From: Colimorpha_A sp045543555
GTDB taxonomy: Bacteria > Bacillota > Clostridia > Oscillospirales > CAG-272
NCBI GenBank assembly: GCA_045543555.1
Contig: JAZQMQ010000022.1
Span: forward strand, 1-22,884
Reading direction: 5' to 3'
Length of the DNA: 22,884 bases
This document shows, piece by piece, positions 1-6,633 of this stretch. The notes under the pieces are model-generated. The model saw only the letters and a program-made list of their open reading frames with translations. It was not told the DNA's origin and searched no databases. A program made the position numbers and the translations under genes. Positions within the stretch are counted from its first letter, which is position 1. The number at the start of each line of letters is the position of its first letter.

Positions 1-1
1 T

Positions 2-139
2 GAAATTCCCGACGATCCCGAGCCTCCTATGTACGACAACCCCGAAACCGGTGACAACACTGTTGTTACTCTCCTGATCATCACAGGCGTGGTAGTACTT
101 GGCGGAGTGGTTATATCCAAGCGCCGCAGATACGAATAA
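2..139 (+). CDS. C-terminal end of a sortase-anchored surface protein (5' part outside window)
   Basis: The reading frame is open from the left edge and stops with TAA at 137-139. The 45 visible residues end in a classical cell-wall sorting signal. An acidic, proline-rich stretch (residues 1-13) leads into NPETGD, followed by about 20 hydrophobic residues (VVTLLIITGVVVLGGVVI) and a basic tail (KRRR). In the sortase family, the enzyme cuts between T and G of such motifs and joins the protein to peptidoglycan; NPxTG variants are common in gut Clostridia. The function of the exported part is not visible. A terminator follows 21 bases downstream, so this is the last gene of its transcript. Confidence 0.85.
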   Translation, partial: EIPDDPEPPMYDNPETGDNTVVTLLIITGVVVLGGVVISKRRRYE

Positions 140-160
140 TAAAATTATCCGAATAAACAA

Positions 161-200
161 AAATGATCCCCAAGCTTGACCTTGGGGATCATTTATTTTA
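161..200. terminator. Bidirectional rho-independent terminator between convergent genes
   Basis: A perfect 14-bp inverted repeat (161-174 with 181-194; AAATGATCCCCAAG and its complement) encloses a 6-base loop. On the minus strand the stem runs into TTTTTGTTTATT, a good U-tract. On the plus strand it is followed by ATTTTA. It lies between the stop of the surface-protein gene and the stop of the minus-strand pilT-like gene, where a shared terminator is expected. Confidence 0.9.
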
Positions 201-212
201 AGATAAATTTGC

Positions 213-1271
213 TTAATTAAGATGTTTTTGAAGAAGCTCGGGATGGTCAGCATAGCTTAGAGCGGTATCTTTTGAAATAAATCCGTTCTTATACAGATCA
301 AGAATGGAGTCGTCCATTCTTACCATTCCTTCAGAGCGTCCCGCGAGAATAGCATTTTCGATCTGATGGTTCTTGTTGTCACGAATCATGCCCTTTATTG
401 CATTATTTGCGTGCATTACCTCGAAGGCGGGGATGATATTGCCGGATTTATCGGGCATCATTTGCTGTGACACTACCGTGCGCAAAACGTTTGCAAGCTG
501 AAATCTAATTTGCGCCTGATGTGCACCGGAAAAGCTGTCAATAATGCGGTCGATGGAGTTTATGACGCCCTTGGTGTGCATTGTGGCGATAACGGTGTGA
601 CCGGTCTCCGCCGCGGTTATGGCTGTTTTTATCGTTTCGGTGTCACGCATTTCACCGAGAAGAATTACGTCGGGGGCTTGGCGCAGGCAAGCTCTTAAGG
701 CTGAAATGTAGTCAGTTGTATCTATGGCAATTTCGCGCTGACTGACGATACTACGCTGATTTTTGTGCAGATACTCTATCGGATCTTCAAGGGTTATTAT
801 ATGACAGTCGCGTGTTTTATTGATCTTATCGATAATGCAAGCCTGTGTGGTGGATTTTCCGCTTCCTGCAGTTCCCGTGAAGAGGACTAGGCCATGAGTG
901 ACGTCGGCAATGTCCATTATCCTGTCGGGAATATGTATGGATCGATAGTCGGGTATATCAAATGATACGACACGGACAACAGCCGCAAGAGAATTACGCT
1001 GCTTGTAGGTGTTTACTCTGAATCTTGCAACACCGGGTATGGCAAAGGAAAAATCATCGTCGCCCGTCTCCAGATAACGCGACATTTGACGTTCCGCCAG
1101 GGCATATATGTCGCGAATAAGCGCTTCGGTGTCGGGAGGGAGGAGCTTCTTACTGTCAAGGGGCTGAATATGTCCGTCAAGCTTTTCGCTTATTGGGCCG
1201 CCGGCGACTATAAATATGTCGGAAGCCTGATCATTTACTGCTTGCTCAAGATATTTACGAAGGTCAGTCAT
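213..1271 (-). CDS. pilT: PilT-type twitching/retraction ATPase
   Basis: This 352-residue protein belongs to the GspE/PilT secretion ATPase family, which powers type IV pilus dynamics as a cytoplasmic hexamer on the inner membrane. An N-terminal PilT/N-domain region (1-110) precedes the RecA-like core. Walker A is GTAGSGKST (133-141), the Asp box includes LEDPIEY (161-167), Walker B is ILLGEMRD (203-210), and a His-box segment HTVIATMHT lies at 225-233. An AIKGMIRDNK segment near residue 290 matches the AIRNLIRE motif that marks PilT retraction ATPases rather than PilB assembly ATPases. Length is typical for PilT. The ATG at 1271 has AAAGGA about 9 bases upstream. It is the last gene of the minus-strand pilus operon, 19 bases after the preceding stop. 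No PilB accompanies it in the window. Confidence 0.9.
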   Translation of the reverse strand: MTDLRKYLEQAVNDQASDIFIVAGGPISEKLDGHIQPLDSKKLLPPDTEALIRDIYALAERQMSRYLETGDDDFSFAIPGVARFRVNTYKQRNSLAAVVRVVSFDIPDYRSIHIPDRIMDIADVTHGLVLFTGTAGSGKSTTQACIIDKINKTRDCHIITLEDPIEYLHKNQRSIVSQREIAIDTTDYISALRACLRQAPDVILLGEMRDTETIKTAITAAETGHTVIATMHTKGVINSIDRIIDSFSGAHQAQIRFQLANVLRTVVSQQMMPDKSGNIIPAFEVMHANNAIKGMIRDNKNHQIENAILAGRSEGMVRMDDSILDLYKNGFISKDTALSYADHPELLQKHLN

Positions 1272-1290
1272 TTTGCTATTCCTTTCTATT

Positions 1291-1650
1291 CTATCGGTTT
1301 GATGGGACCGTTTGCCATGAAAGAATCAACCATTCCCCATCGCTTAGAGACACCTTGACGTTTAAGAGAAGGCCGGCTGAAACTTGGCAAGAATAAGAAA
1401 AAACGTTGTTTTCTACGGTAACGTTCTCGGGAACGTTACCGCTGCGTATTTGAGAGAAGATAATTTCAGCCTCTGCATCCGCTTTGTAGTATGCGGAAAC
1501 CGCATCGGCGGATACTTTGGACAGGCGCTGCTCGGCCTTTGCTGTGCTGACTGTGAGTATTGCAAATACGGTCAGACACAGAACCGCAAATATTACAAGG
1601 AGGGAGCATCCTCCGACAAGCGGCGGGAAAAAGCGTTTGTTTTTCTTCAT
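1291..1650 (-). CDS. Small single-pass pilin-like protein of the pilus operon
   Basis: The product has 119 residues. A short basic, proline-containing N-terminus (MKKNKRFFPPLVGG) is followed by a hydrophobic segment (about 15-38) and an extracytoplasmic-looking remainder rich in polar residues. The GG before the hydrophobic segment recalls a prepilin cleavage site, but the family's E5 residue after it is missing. I do not recognise a named family. The ATG overlaps the stop of the upstream gene (ATGA) and has GGAGGG 6 bases upstream, so it is translationally coupled. Position among PilC, two other pilin-like proteins and PilT suggests a minor pseudopilin or assembly accessory. This is inferred from context and topology only. 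Confidence 0.75.
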   Translation of the reverse strand: MKKNKRFFPPLVGGCSLLVIFAVLCLTVFAILTVSTAKAEQRLSKVSADAVSAYYKADAEAEIIFSQIRSGNVPENVTVENNVFSYSCQVSAGLLLNVKVSLSDGEWLILSWQTVPSNR

Positions 1651-2069
1651 TTTGAGCCCTCCGTTTGCCAGATGATATCCAGCGTGTATATGGTTTTTTT
1701 ATTTTTGGTTACAAGTATCCGTGCGCGTTCGGTCAAGCTGTTGGGGGGATCGGTTTTGGTTATGACGAGCTTTAAGGACGCCTTTGATTCGTTATCAACG
1801 GGCGATCCTTTGGCGTCATAAAATACCGTTAAAGTGTCCCCGTCCGAGGTTCCCGAAAGTGCTTGTGCACAAGCTGCGAAATCGCCGCCGTTGCTTTTTA
1901 TAAGTTCTGCCGCGTTTTGTGCCGCAACCACGGCTCGATCCAAAGAATCTCTGTCCTTGGACATTTGGTTGGCGAGGGAAAACACACGCAAACAAATGGC
2001 GCATGCGACGAAAAATATAAATATCATGAGCAGCTGCTCAAGTATGGGAAGAAAAGCCTTGTTTTTCAC
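1647..2069 (-). CDS. Small pilin-like membrane protein (GTG start)
   Basis: A 140-residue product with one N-terminal hydrophobic segment (about residues 9-27) and a soluble C-terminal domain. I chose the GTG at 2069 over an in-frame GTG at 2090. GGGAGG sits 9 bases before 2069, and the 2069 start gives a 4-base GTGA overlap with the upstream stop, matching the other junctions in this operon. The N-terminus (VKNKAFLPILEQLL) resembles a degenerate type IV prepilin signal: a basic leader, then AF, with Glu at position +6 rather than +5. It is likely a minor pseudopilin of the same apparatus. No family name is assigned. Confidence 0.75.
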   Translation of the reverse strand: MKNKAFLPILEQLLMIFIFFVACAICLRVFSLANQMSKDRDSLDRAVVAAQNAAELIKSNGGDFAACAQALSGTSDGDTLTVFYDAKGSPVDNESKASLKLVITKTDPPNSLTERARILVTKNKKTIYTLDIIWQTEGSK

Positions 2070-2575
2070 GACGTTTTTCCTCCCGAGCACCGAAGATTGA
2101 TTATTAAAGTCTGCAGGCGATCATCGGTATGCGTTATATTTACCTTTATATTTTTTCCTTCATTGATAAAGCTGACCGATTTGACCTGTAAAATACGTTC
2201 TCCCGCATCAATCTCCCAAGCGTCGTTTTTTGCGGCAAACAGCTCGTAAAGATACCCGTCATGGCAATAAATGCAGGTATAATACTCCGCTCCGTTTATC
2301 GTTTCGGTGAAGAAAAATGCGTTTCCGTCGCTTTTCGGTAATTTATCGTTGAAATCTGCGACAAAATACGAATCGTACTTATCGCTTTGACGAAGACGTG
2401 TGGAAATATATTGTGATACCGTTCTTTGATTGTATCCGATCAGATCTCTTTGCGTTTGCGCGCGATAAAGCTTGGCTCCCAGCAGAAGAACCACCATTAC
2501 GCATATCGCGAAAAAAGCGAAGAGAACGAAGGGCGTAACAGAACTTATGTCGATTTTCTTTGTTTTAGTTTTCAT
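2066..2575 (-). CDS. Single-pass membrane protein, DUF4860-like
   Basis: The 169-residue protein has a basic cytoplasmic N-terminus (MKTKTKKIDISS), one membrane segment at about 13-34 and a soluble domain of about 130 residues. The soluble part contains a YYTCIYCHDGYLYELF stretch. The pattern agrees with my memory of DUF4860 proteins, which occur beside pilus/T2SS genes in Clostridia; the assignment is tentative. It overlaps both neighbours by 4 bases (ATGA at its start, GTGA at its end), so its synthesis is tied to theirs. Function within the apparatus is unknown. A pseudopilin-like or extracytoplasmic platform role is an inference. Confidence 0.75.
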   Translation of the reverse strand: MKTKTKKIDISSVTPFVLFAFFAICVMVVLLLGAKLYRAQTQRDLIGYNQRTVSQYISTRLRQSDKYDSYFVADFNDKLPKSDGNAFFFTETINGAEYYTCIYCHDGYLYELFAAKNDAWEIDAGERILQVKSVSFINEGKNIKVNITHTDDRLQTLIINLRCSGGKTS

Positions 2576-2886
2576 TTTGGGTTAATCAGAACCGTGATGT
2601 CGGGCATCAGGTTGGAGGCAAAAAGTTCGTATTTTACGGTAAAGCGTATAGTATCGATCTGTATTCCGTAATTCTCGACCAAATATTCTATTGATTCGGG
2701 ATATGCTCCTTCGATCGCGTAGCAGGAAACGGCTGCATTTGTGATTGCTTTTTCAAGCTGTGCGCGATCCTCGGAGCTTTTTTCACTGCCTATGTCGGAA
2801 ACAGAGGAAAAAACCCAAACAAAAATCAATATTGCAAGAACTAAAAATACGACAAAAACACGCTTTTCAATAAATATTTTTCTCAT
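2572..2886 (-). CDS. Small pilin-like protein with N-terminal membrane segment
   Basis: A 104-residue protein with a basic start (MRKIFIEKR), a strong hydrophobic helix at about 10-28 and a short soluble domain. The segment CYAIEGAYPESIEYLVENYG (55-74) resembles the folded head of small type IV pilins and ComGC-like pseudopilins, where a residue pattern A-x-EGxYP-x5-YL-x3-YG is common. A processed GFxxxE prepilin site is not visible. The ribosome site is weak: no clear GGAGG lies before the ATG at 2886, ten bases after the PilC-like stop. The 3' end overlaps the next gene by 4 bases. Probably a minor pilin. Confidence 0.75.
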   Translation of the reverse strand: MRKIFIEKRVFVVFLVLAILIFVWVFSSVSDIGSEKSSEDRAQLEKAITNAAVSCYAIEGAYPESIEYLVENYGIQIDTIRFTVKYELFASNLMPDITVLINPK

Positions 2887-2896
2887 ACTGCTTACG

Positions 2897-3940
2897 TTAT
2901 CCGATTGTTTTCATGATATTTATTAGAGGGATCAATACCGAAAGAATAATTATACCCACCAGAACGGAGGTTATTATTACAAGAGCGGGTTCGACGCGAG
3001 AAACGGTAGATGCAAGGTCTTCATCTGCCTCCTCGGACATTCTTGATGCTATTTGATCCATAACCGAATCTGTGTTTCCCGACTTGATTCCAATGGAGAG
3101 TATACGACAAGACGACGGAGAAAGGAGATCGGTTTGGCGAAGTGCAGAAACGAGCTCGGTGCCATTTTCGATAAGCTTGAGGCATTTTTGACAGCGGTCT
3201 GCAGCGGGGCAATCGACAAACAGCTTGGAGGCAAGCTCGACCCCATCCTCGATGGGAAGACCGCTTGACAGCGCAATTGACAAGGCTTGAACGAATAATG
3301 CGTTATTGGCTTTGCGCATTACACCCTTATCACCAACTAAGCGAACGAAAAGGCGTTTGAACGCGCTTGAGGCCTTGGGTATCAGACAAATTATTGCGGC
3401 AATTACTGCGGTTGCGCCGATCACGATGCCGATATAGGGGAGTGCTGTGTTCAGCACGCTTCCGAAGGAGACCAGATCGCCTGCAATGCCCGAAAGGCTT
3501 CCGCCGAACGATGCATAGACCTCGTCAAAAACAGGAAGCACCTTGCTGATGAGCAATACGATGATGATCAGCATTACCAGAAGCAAAATCGAGGGATACA
3601 TCAATGCGTTTCGGAGGTTGCGGGATAAACGATCCTTGCTTTCGTAATAGCTTGCCAAGGATCGTAATGTCTCTTCCGTGCGTCCGACCTGTTCCGCCAC
3701 TCCGATCATTCCCACTATGTGCGAGGAAAAGCAACCTGCTGACGAGAGCGCGTCGGCAAAGGATTCGCCGTTATCCATGCGCTGTGACATATCTTGAAGG
3801 ATTTTAACGTATCTTGGATCAGTTTCTTCTTCCGAAATGATGGCAAGACCCGCGCCGATGTTAACGCCAGAATGAATGAGCAGGGCAAGTCGCGTAAACA
3901 GATCGGAAATTGTAATGTAAGGTAATTCGATGTTTTTCAT
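2897..3940 (-). CDS. pilC: PilC/GspF-type inner-membrane platform protein
   Basis: This 347-residue protein is a type II secretion F family member. It contains two GspF repeats, the first around residues 10-135 and the second around 210-335, with hydrophobic helices near 112-136, 165-188 and 318-345. The family forms the inner-membrane platform on which the ATPase acts during pilus assembly and retraction. The phrase LIHSGVNIGAGLAI (17-30) and its later counterpart ALSSGLPIEDGVELA are the repeated GspF signature. Length fits the shorter Gram-positive members. The ATG at 3940 follows GGGAG at about 8 bases. It opens the pilus part of the operon, 41 bases downstream of the transglutaminase-like gene with no convincing terminator between them. 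Confidence 0.88.
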   Translation of the reverse strand: MKNIELPYITISDLFTRLALLIHSGVNIGAGLAIISEEETDPRYVKILQDMSQRMDNGESFADALSSAGCFSSHIVGMIGVAEQVGRTEETLRSLASYYESKDRLSRNLRNALMYPSILLLVMLIIIVLLISKVLPVFDEVYASFGGSLSGIAGDLVSFGSVLNTALPYIGIVIGATAVIAAIICLIPKASSAFKRLFVRLVGDKGVMRKANNALFVQALSIALSSGLPIEDGVELASKLFVDCPAADRCQKCLKLIENGTELVSALRQTDLLSPSSCRILSIGIKSGNTDSVMDQIASRMSEEADEDLASTVSRVEPALVIITSVLVGIIILSVLIPLINIMKTIG

Positions 3941-3981
3941 AAAGCTTTCTCCCGAAACCCAAACCTTAAAATATTTAAGTA

Positions 3982-6321
3982 TCAGTAAATGTATTTTGAA
4001 GTGTAATTGACTTTATTTATGATCGCGCTTCCCGAAGAAGATGAGGAGGCAAACGTGGGATCCATAAGCTGCCACTTTACTCCGTCGAAGAAGATCGCTC
4101 CGTCGACCCAGCCTTTATCGGGGCTGAATACGCTTATCCAAGCATGGTATTCTGTGTTGGCATAACCCACAACCAATTTGCAGGCAATGTTCTGGGAACG
4201 GAGCATTCCCGCCATAAGCGCGGCGTAGTCAAAGCAAATTCCCTTTTTCGCAGCCAAAACCTGATCAAGGTCGGGCAGGTATCCGCTTTGGACCGTTGCT
4301 GCCTTTTCGTAATCGTAGGTAAGGGTGTTGATTATGTAGGTATAGATCGCTTTAACCTTATCGAGAGTATCTGTTTTTGATGCGGTAAGCTCAGCGGCTT
4401 TATTCATCGTGCTCACTGCGTTTTCGAAGTTTACGTACTGATTTGGACGTAAAAACGGCGCAAATTCGTCATCAAGCTCTGCCGTAAAGGATAGCGACAG
4501 CGCGACGGAATATTTGTTGTCAACCACGTTTTTGAACACCTTGACGGCATAGTTTCCGTTGCCGTCGGAAAGTGGGAATACCGTCCATTCTTGAGGAATG
4601 ATGTTGTAGGTATAGGTCGTGGTAGGGCCTTGGACCTGCACTTTAAGTCTTATGCTTGTATCTACCGTGTATTTTACCATTACGTAACCGTCTTTGAAGT
4701 TTGAGTAGTCAATAATGGCAGAAGCGTTGGATTTTGTCAGAACGCCGGAGGCGACGGGGCGAAGCAGGGTGATCTGCGCGGGACCCAAAATGTCCTCAAG
4801 CTTGCTGCTTTCGGGGGGAGGCAGCTGATATTGACAAGTGTCACATATTAAGTTCTTGTTACCGTCTTTGTGAGCTTGCTTGTTGCCTATGTGCCCACAA
4901 TTACACACGTACCAGTGATTTGAAACGTCGCTTTGGGGGTCGGAATTATACTTATGAACGTGCTCGAGCTTGGGAGCGATAATGTAACCGCATTTCGTAC
5001 AGCTCTGAGGAGCTTGTTCGGTTGCTGCGGGCCCGGGCGTATGGGATGATTGGTTAAGGCGCGCGCCGCAGACAGAACAAAGATGCCAATGAGACGTCTG
5101 ATTTGCGTTCCAATTTCCGCTTGGGGTGTGACCGAGAGAGGATCCCTCGGTTGCTCCGCAACCGTTTCTCTGACAGGTTTTGGGTGCAGTACACGTGGCG
5201 GGAGCATAATTATGTCCTAATGGCGAAAGAACGAGGGCGCTTGCGCCCGAAATTTCGTTTTCGGCGGATGCTTCTGAAAAGATTTTTGAACATCCCGAGC
5301 ATATGAAATGCTCAATTGATCCTTGGGCCGTACAGGTGGGATTTTTTGCCGGTATCTTTGAGAGAGTGTGAGTGTGATTAAGCTTTGGAACGATAACGTA
5401 TTTGCAGACTGTACAAATTTGATGAGCTTGCTCGGTTGCGGCAGGGCCGGGTATGTGCGGAGCCTGATTCAAGCTTTCGCCGCATGTGGAGCAAAGCTGC
5501 CAGTGAGCGCCGGAATTTGAACTCCAGGCGTCAGTCGGGGTGTGACCGAGGGCGGAGCCGAGAGTTGCGCCGCAATCGTTTCTTTGGCAGGTTTGGGGGG
5601 CGGTACACGTAGCCTCGGAAAAATCATGTCCGAGAGGAGCTGTGAGGACAGAATCGCTATCGGATATTTCTTGGCTTGCCGCGGAATCGAAGAAAAGCTT
5701 TGAGCACCCTGTGCAAGTGAAGTATTCGATATTTCCGAAGGCGGTGCAGGTTGCGCTCTTCATGGGTATCGCTTCGGTCGAGTGAACGTGTGAGGTTGCG
5801 GAAGCGATAATGAAGCCGCAGTCGATGCAGGTCTGCGGTGAGGTTTCGGTTGCGTCGGGACCGGGAACGTGCGGAAGTATTTCGCTGTGTTCTCCGCAAT
5901 TGAACAAGCACTTATTTGCATGTCCGAGCTCGCTTAAGCAGTCCCATTCGGTGCTCCATTCATGCTCTGCAACAGCGCCGTAAGGGGAGGAGCAAAACTG
6001 ACAAATTGCTTTTTCGGCGCAGGTTGCTTGCCCCCCGGAGCAGGAGATCTTTGTGTCGGTTGCGTCGCAGCCTTCTGTCAGACATTTGTGAAAATGTTCG
6101 TCGTTTTCATGGTACCATTCGGCTGAAAACAAATGTGTACATGAGCCATGAGTATCGGGAGTGGAAACCGTTGGGCTTGAAGCCGTATCTTCGCCGGTCT
6201 GACTCGAGGGATCACCGCTGTTTTTTGCTGACGATCTGCCTATGACCAAGGAAAGAGATACTAACAAGTATATAATGCCCAGTACTAAAATTACCAGGGC
6301 TAAGATCTTGCTTTTTTTCAT
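3982..6321 (-). CDS. Membrane-anchored, cysteine-rich transglutaminase-like protein
   Basis: The 779-residue protein starts with MKKSK and an uncleaved-looking signal anchor (about 6-28), so the rest should lie outside the membrane. I reject an upstream in-frame ATG at 6414 because it lies upstream of the promoter at 6364-6392. Residues about 60-505 hold many CxxC and His-containing units, including two consecutive 138-residue repeats and part of a third. The C-terminus (about 635-765) is a transglutaminase-like cysteine-protease fold with a visible triad: Cys696 (GICFDYA), His726 (YHAW) and Asp754 (LMDPTF). Such domains act as peptidases, crosslinkers or amidases on surface substrates. The repeats look like zinc-ribbon-type modules, perhaps spacers or binding units. 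It leads the pilus operon, so a cell-surface role linked to it is possible but unproven. Confidence 0.85.
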   Translation of the reverse strand: MKKSKILALVILVLGIIYLLVSLSLVIGRSSAKNSGDPSSQTGEDTASSPTVSTPDTHGSCTHLFSAEWYHENDEHFHKCLTEGCDATDTKISCSGGQATCAEKAICQFCSSPYGAVAEHEWSTEWDCLSELGHANKCLFNCGEHSEILPHVPGPDATETSPQTCIDCGFIIASATSHVHSTEAIPMKSATCTAFGNIEYFTCTGCSKLFFDSAASQEISDSDSVLTAPLGHDFSEATCTAPQTCQRNDCGATLGSALGHTPTDAWSSNSGAHWQLCSTCGESLNQAPHIPGPAATEQAHQICTVCKYVIVPKLNHTHTLSKIPAKNPTCTAQGSIEHFICSGCSKIFSEASAENEISGASALVLSPLGHNYAPATCTAPKTCQRNGCGATEGSSLGHTPSGNWNANQTSHWHLCSVCGARLNQSSHTPGPAATEQAPQSCTKCGYIIAPKLEHVHKYNSDPQSDVSNHWYVCNCGHIGNKQAHKDGNKNLICDTCQYQLPPPESSKLEDILGPAQITLLRPVASGVLTKSNASAIIDYSNFKDGYVMVKYTVDTSIRLKVQVQGPTTTYTYNIIPQEWTVFPLSDGNGNYAVKVFKNVVDNKYSVALSLSFTAELDDEFAPFLRPNQYVNFENAVSTMNKAAELTASKTDTLDKVKAIYTYIINTLTYDYEKAATVQSGYLPDLDQVLAAKKGICFDYAALMAGMLRSQNIACKLVVGYANTEYHAWISVFSPDKGWVDGAIFFDGVKWQLMDPTFASSSSSGSAIINKVNYTSKYIY
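4954..5871 (-). repeat. Tandem 414-bp (138-residue) repeat inside the transglutaminase-like gene
   Basis: Two full units (5458-5871 and 5044-5457) and a 3' partial unit (about 4954-5043) lie head to tail. Each begins with H-x-PGP-x-ATE and carries the same order of CxxC pairs, an IExFxCxGCSK segment, LGH-x-(Y/F), a CTAPxTCQRNxCGAT segment and a HWxLCSxCG segment. Period is exactly 138 codons in both intervals. Divergence between copies is substantial at the protein level, which argues for old duplication rather than a recent assembly artefact. Confidence 0.9.
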
Positions 6322-6363
6322 GGATATTCTCTTTTCTGAGTAAACATACATATAGTTATATAA

Positions 6364-6392
6364 AGTATAGCACAACGCGGTGTCGAAGTCAA
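6364..6392 (-). promoter_or_regulatory. Sigma-A-type promoter of the transglutaminase/pilus operon
   Basis: On the minus strand, TTGACT (6392-6387) and TATACT (6369-6364) are separated by 17 bases, close to the sigma-A consensus. The predicted start near 6357 gives a leader of about 36 nt before the ATG at 6321. This position rules out the longer upstream start for the gene. Confidence 0.8.
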
Positions 6393-6446
6393 TATAAAAA
6401 TGAGTCAGGGACATTTATTAAGGCATATTTGGAAGAAAAGGAGCGG

Positions 6447-6473
6447 TTTTGTAACTTTTTTTGAGATTTTTTT
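6447..6473 (+). promoter_or_regulatory. Helically phased T-tracts upstream of the NRPS-operon promoter
   Basis: Three T runs (6447-6450, 6456-6462, 6467-6473) have centres about 10.5-11 bases apart, in phase with the DNA helix. Phased A/T tracts bend DNA and can act as UP elements. They lie about 20-45 bases upstream of the -35 box at 6494, and also between the two divergent promoters. Confidence 0.5.
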
Positions 6474-6493
6474 CAAGAAAAGCTCTTTAATGG

Positions 6494-6522
6494 TTGAAAA
6501 AGGGCGAACTGTATGTTATAAT
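6494..6522 (+). promoter_or_regulatory. Sigma-A-type promoter of the SARP/NRPS operon
   Basis: TTGAAA (6494-6499), a 17-base spacer and a perfect TATAAT (6517-6522) make a strong vegetative promoter. The predicted start near 6529 gives a leader of roughly 105 nt before the GTG at 6634. No other convincing promoter is seen before 21697, so this may drive the whole rightward gene set. Confidence 0.85.
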
Positions 6523-6531
6523 AGCATATAT

Positions 6532-6595
6532 TATAGTATTATGTCGTACTATACCCTTGCTATCCTCGGATTTTTGAAAGGGCGCACGACTATAC
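6532..6595 (+). promoter_or_regulatory. Foldable 5' leader with overlapping inverted repeat (candidate operator or leader RNA)
   Basis: The transcript leader can form an extended stem: GTAT (6536-6539) with ATAC (6592-6595), GTCGT (6543-6547) with ACGAC (6586-6590), and CCCTT (6554-6558) with AAGGG (6578-6582). A 19-nt apical loop tops it. The same region holds a mutually exclusive DNA/RNA inverted repeat TATAGTA-N8-TACTATA (6532-6538 and 6547-6553) right at the predicted transcription start. It matches no riboswitch class I know, including the c-di-GMP classes. Confidence 0.4.
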
Positions 6596-6633
6596 GGATC
6601 GAAAATAAATTTTGTTTTTAGGATGGTGCCGTT

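Noticed and set aside
2070..2090. GTG at 2090 as start of the pilin-like gene
   Set aside because: The GTG at 2069 has GGGAGG at proper distance and a 4-base overlap with the upstream stop; the earlier codon would place the ribosome site inside the gene.
4954..5871. CRISPR-like direct repeats
   Set aside because: The repeats are 414 bp, in frame and coding, with no spacers; they are protein repeats.
6322..6414. Upstream ATG at 6414 adding 31 residues to the transglutaminase-like protein
   Set aside because: It lies upstream of the promoter (-35 at 6387-6392, -10 at 6364-6369), lacks a good ribosome site, and MKKSK plus signal anchor at 6321 is a far better start.
6529..6633. c-di-GMP riboswitch in the leader of the NRPS operon
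   Set aside because: The expected conserved core of GEMM-I or GEMM-II is not visible; only a generic stem-loop can be supported.
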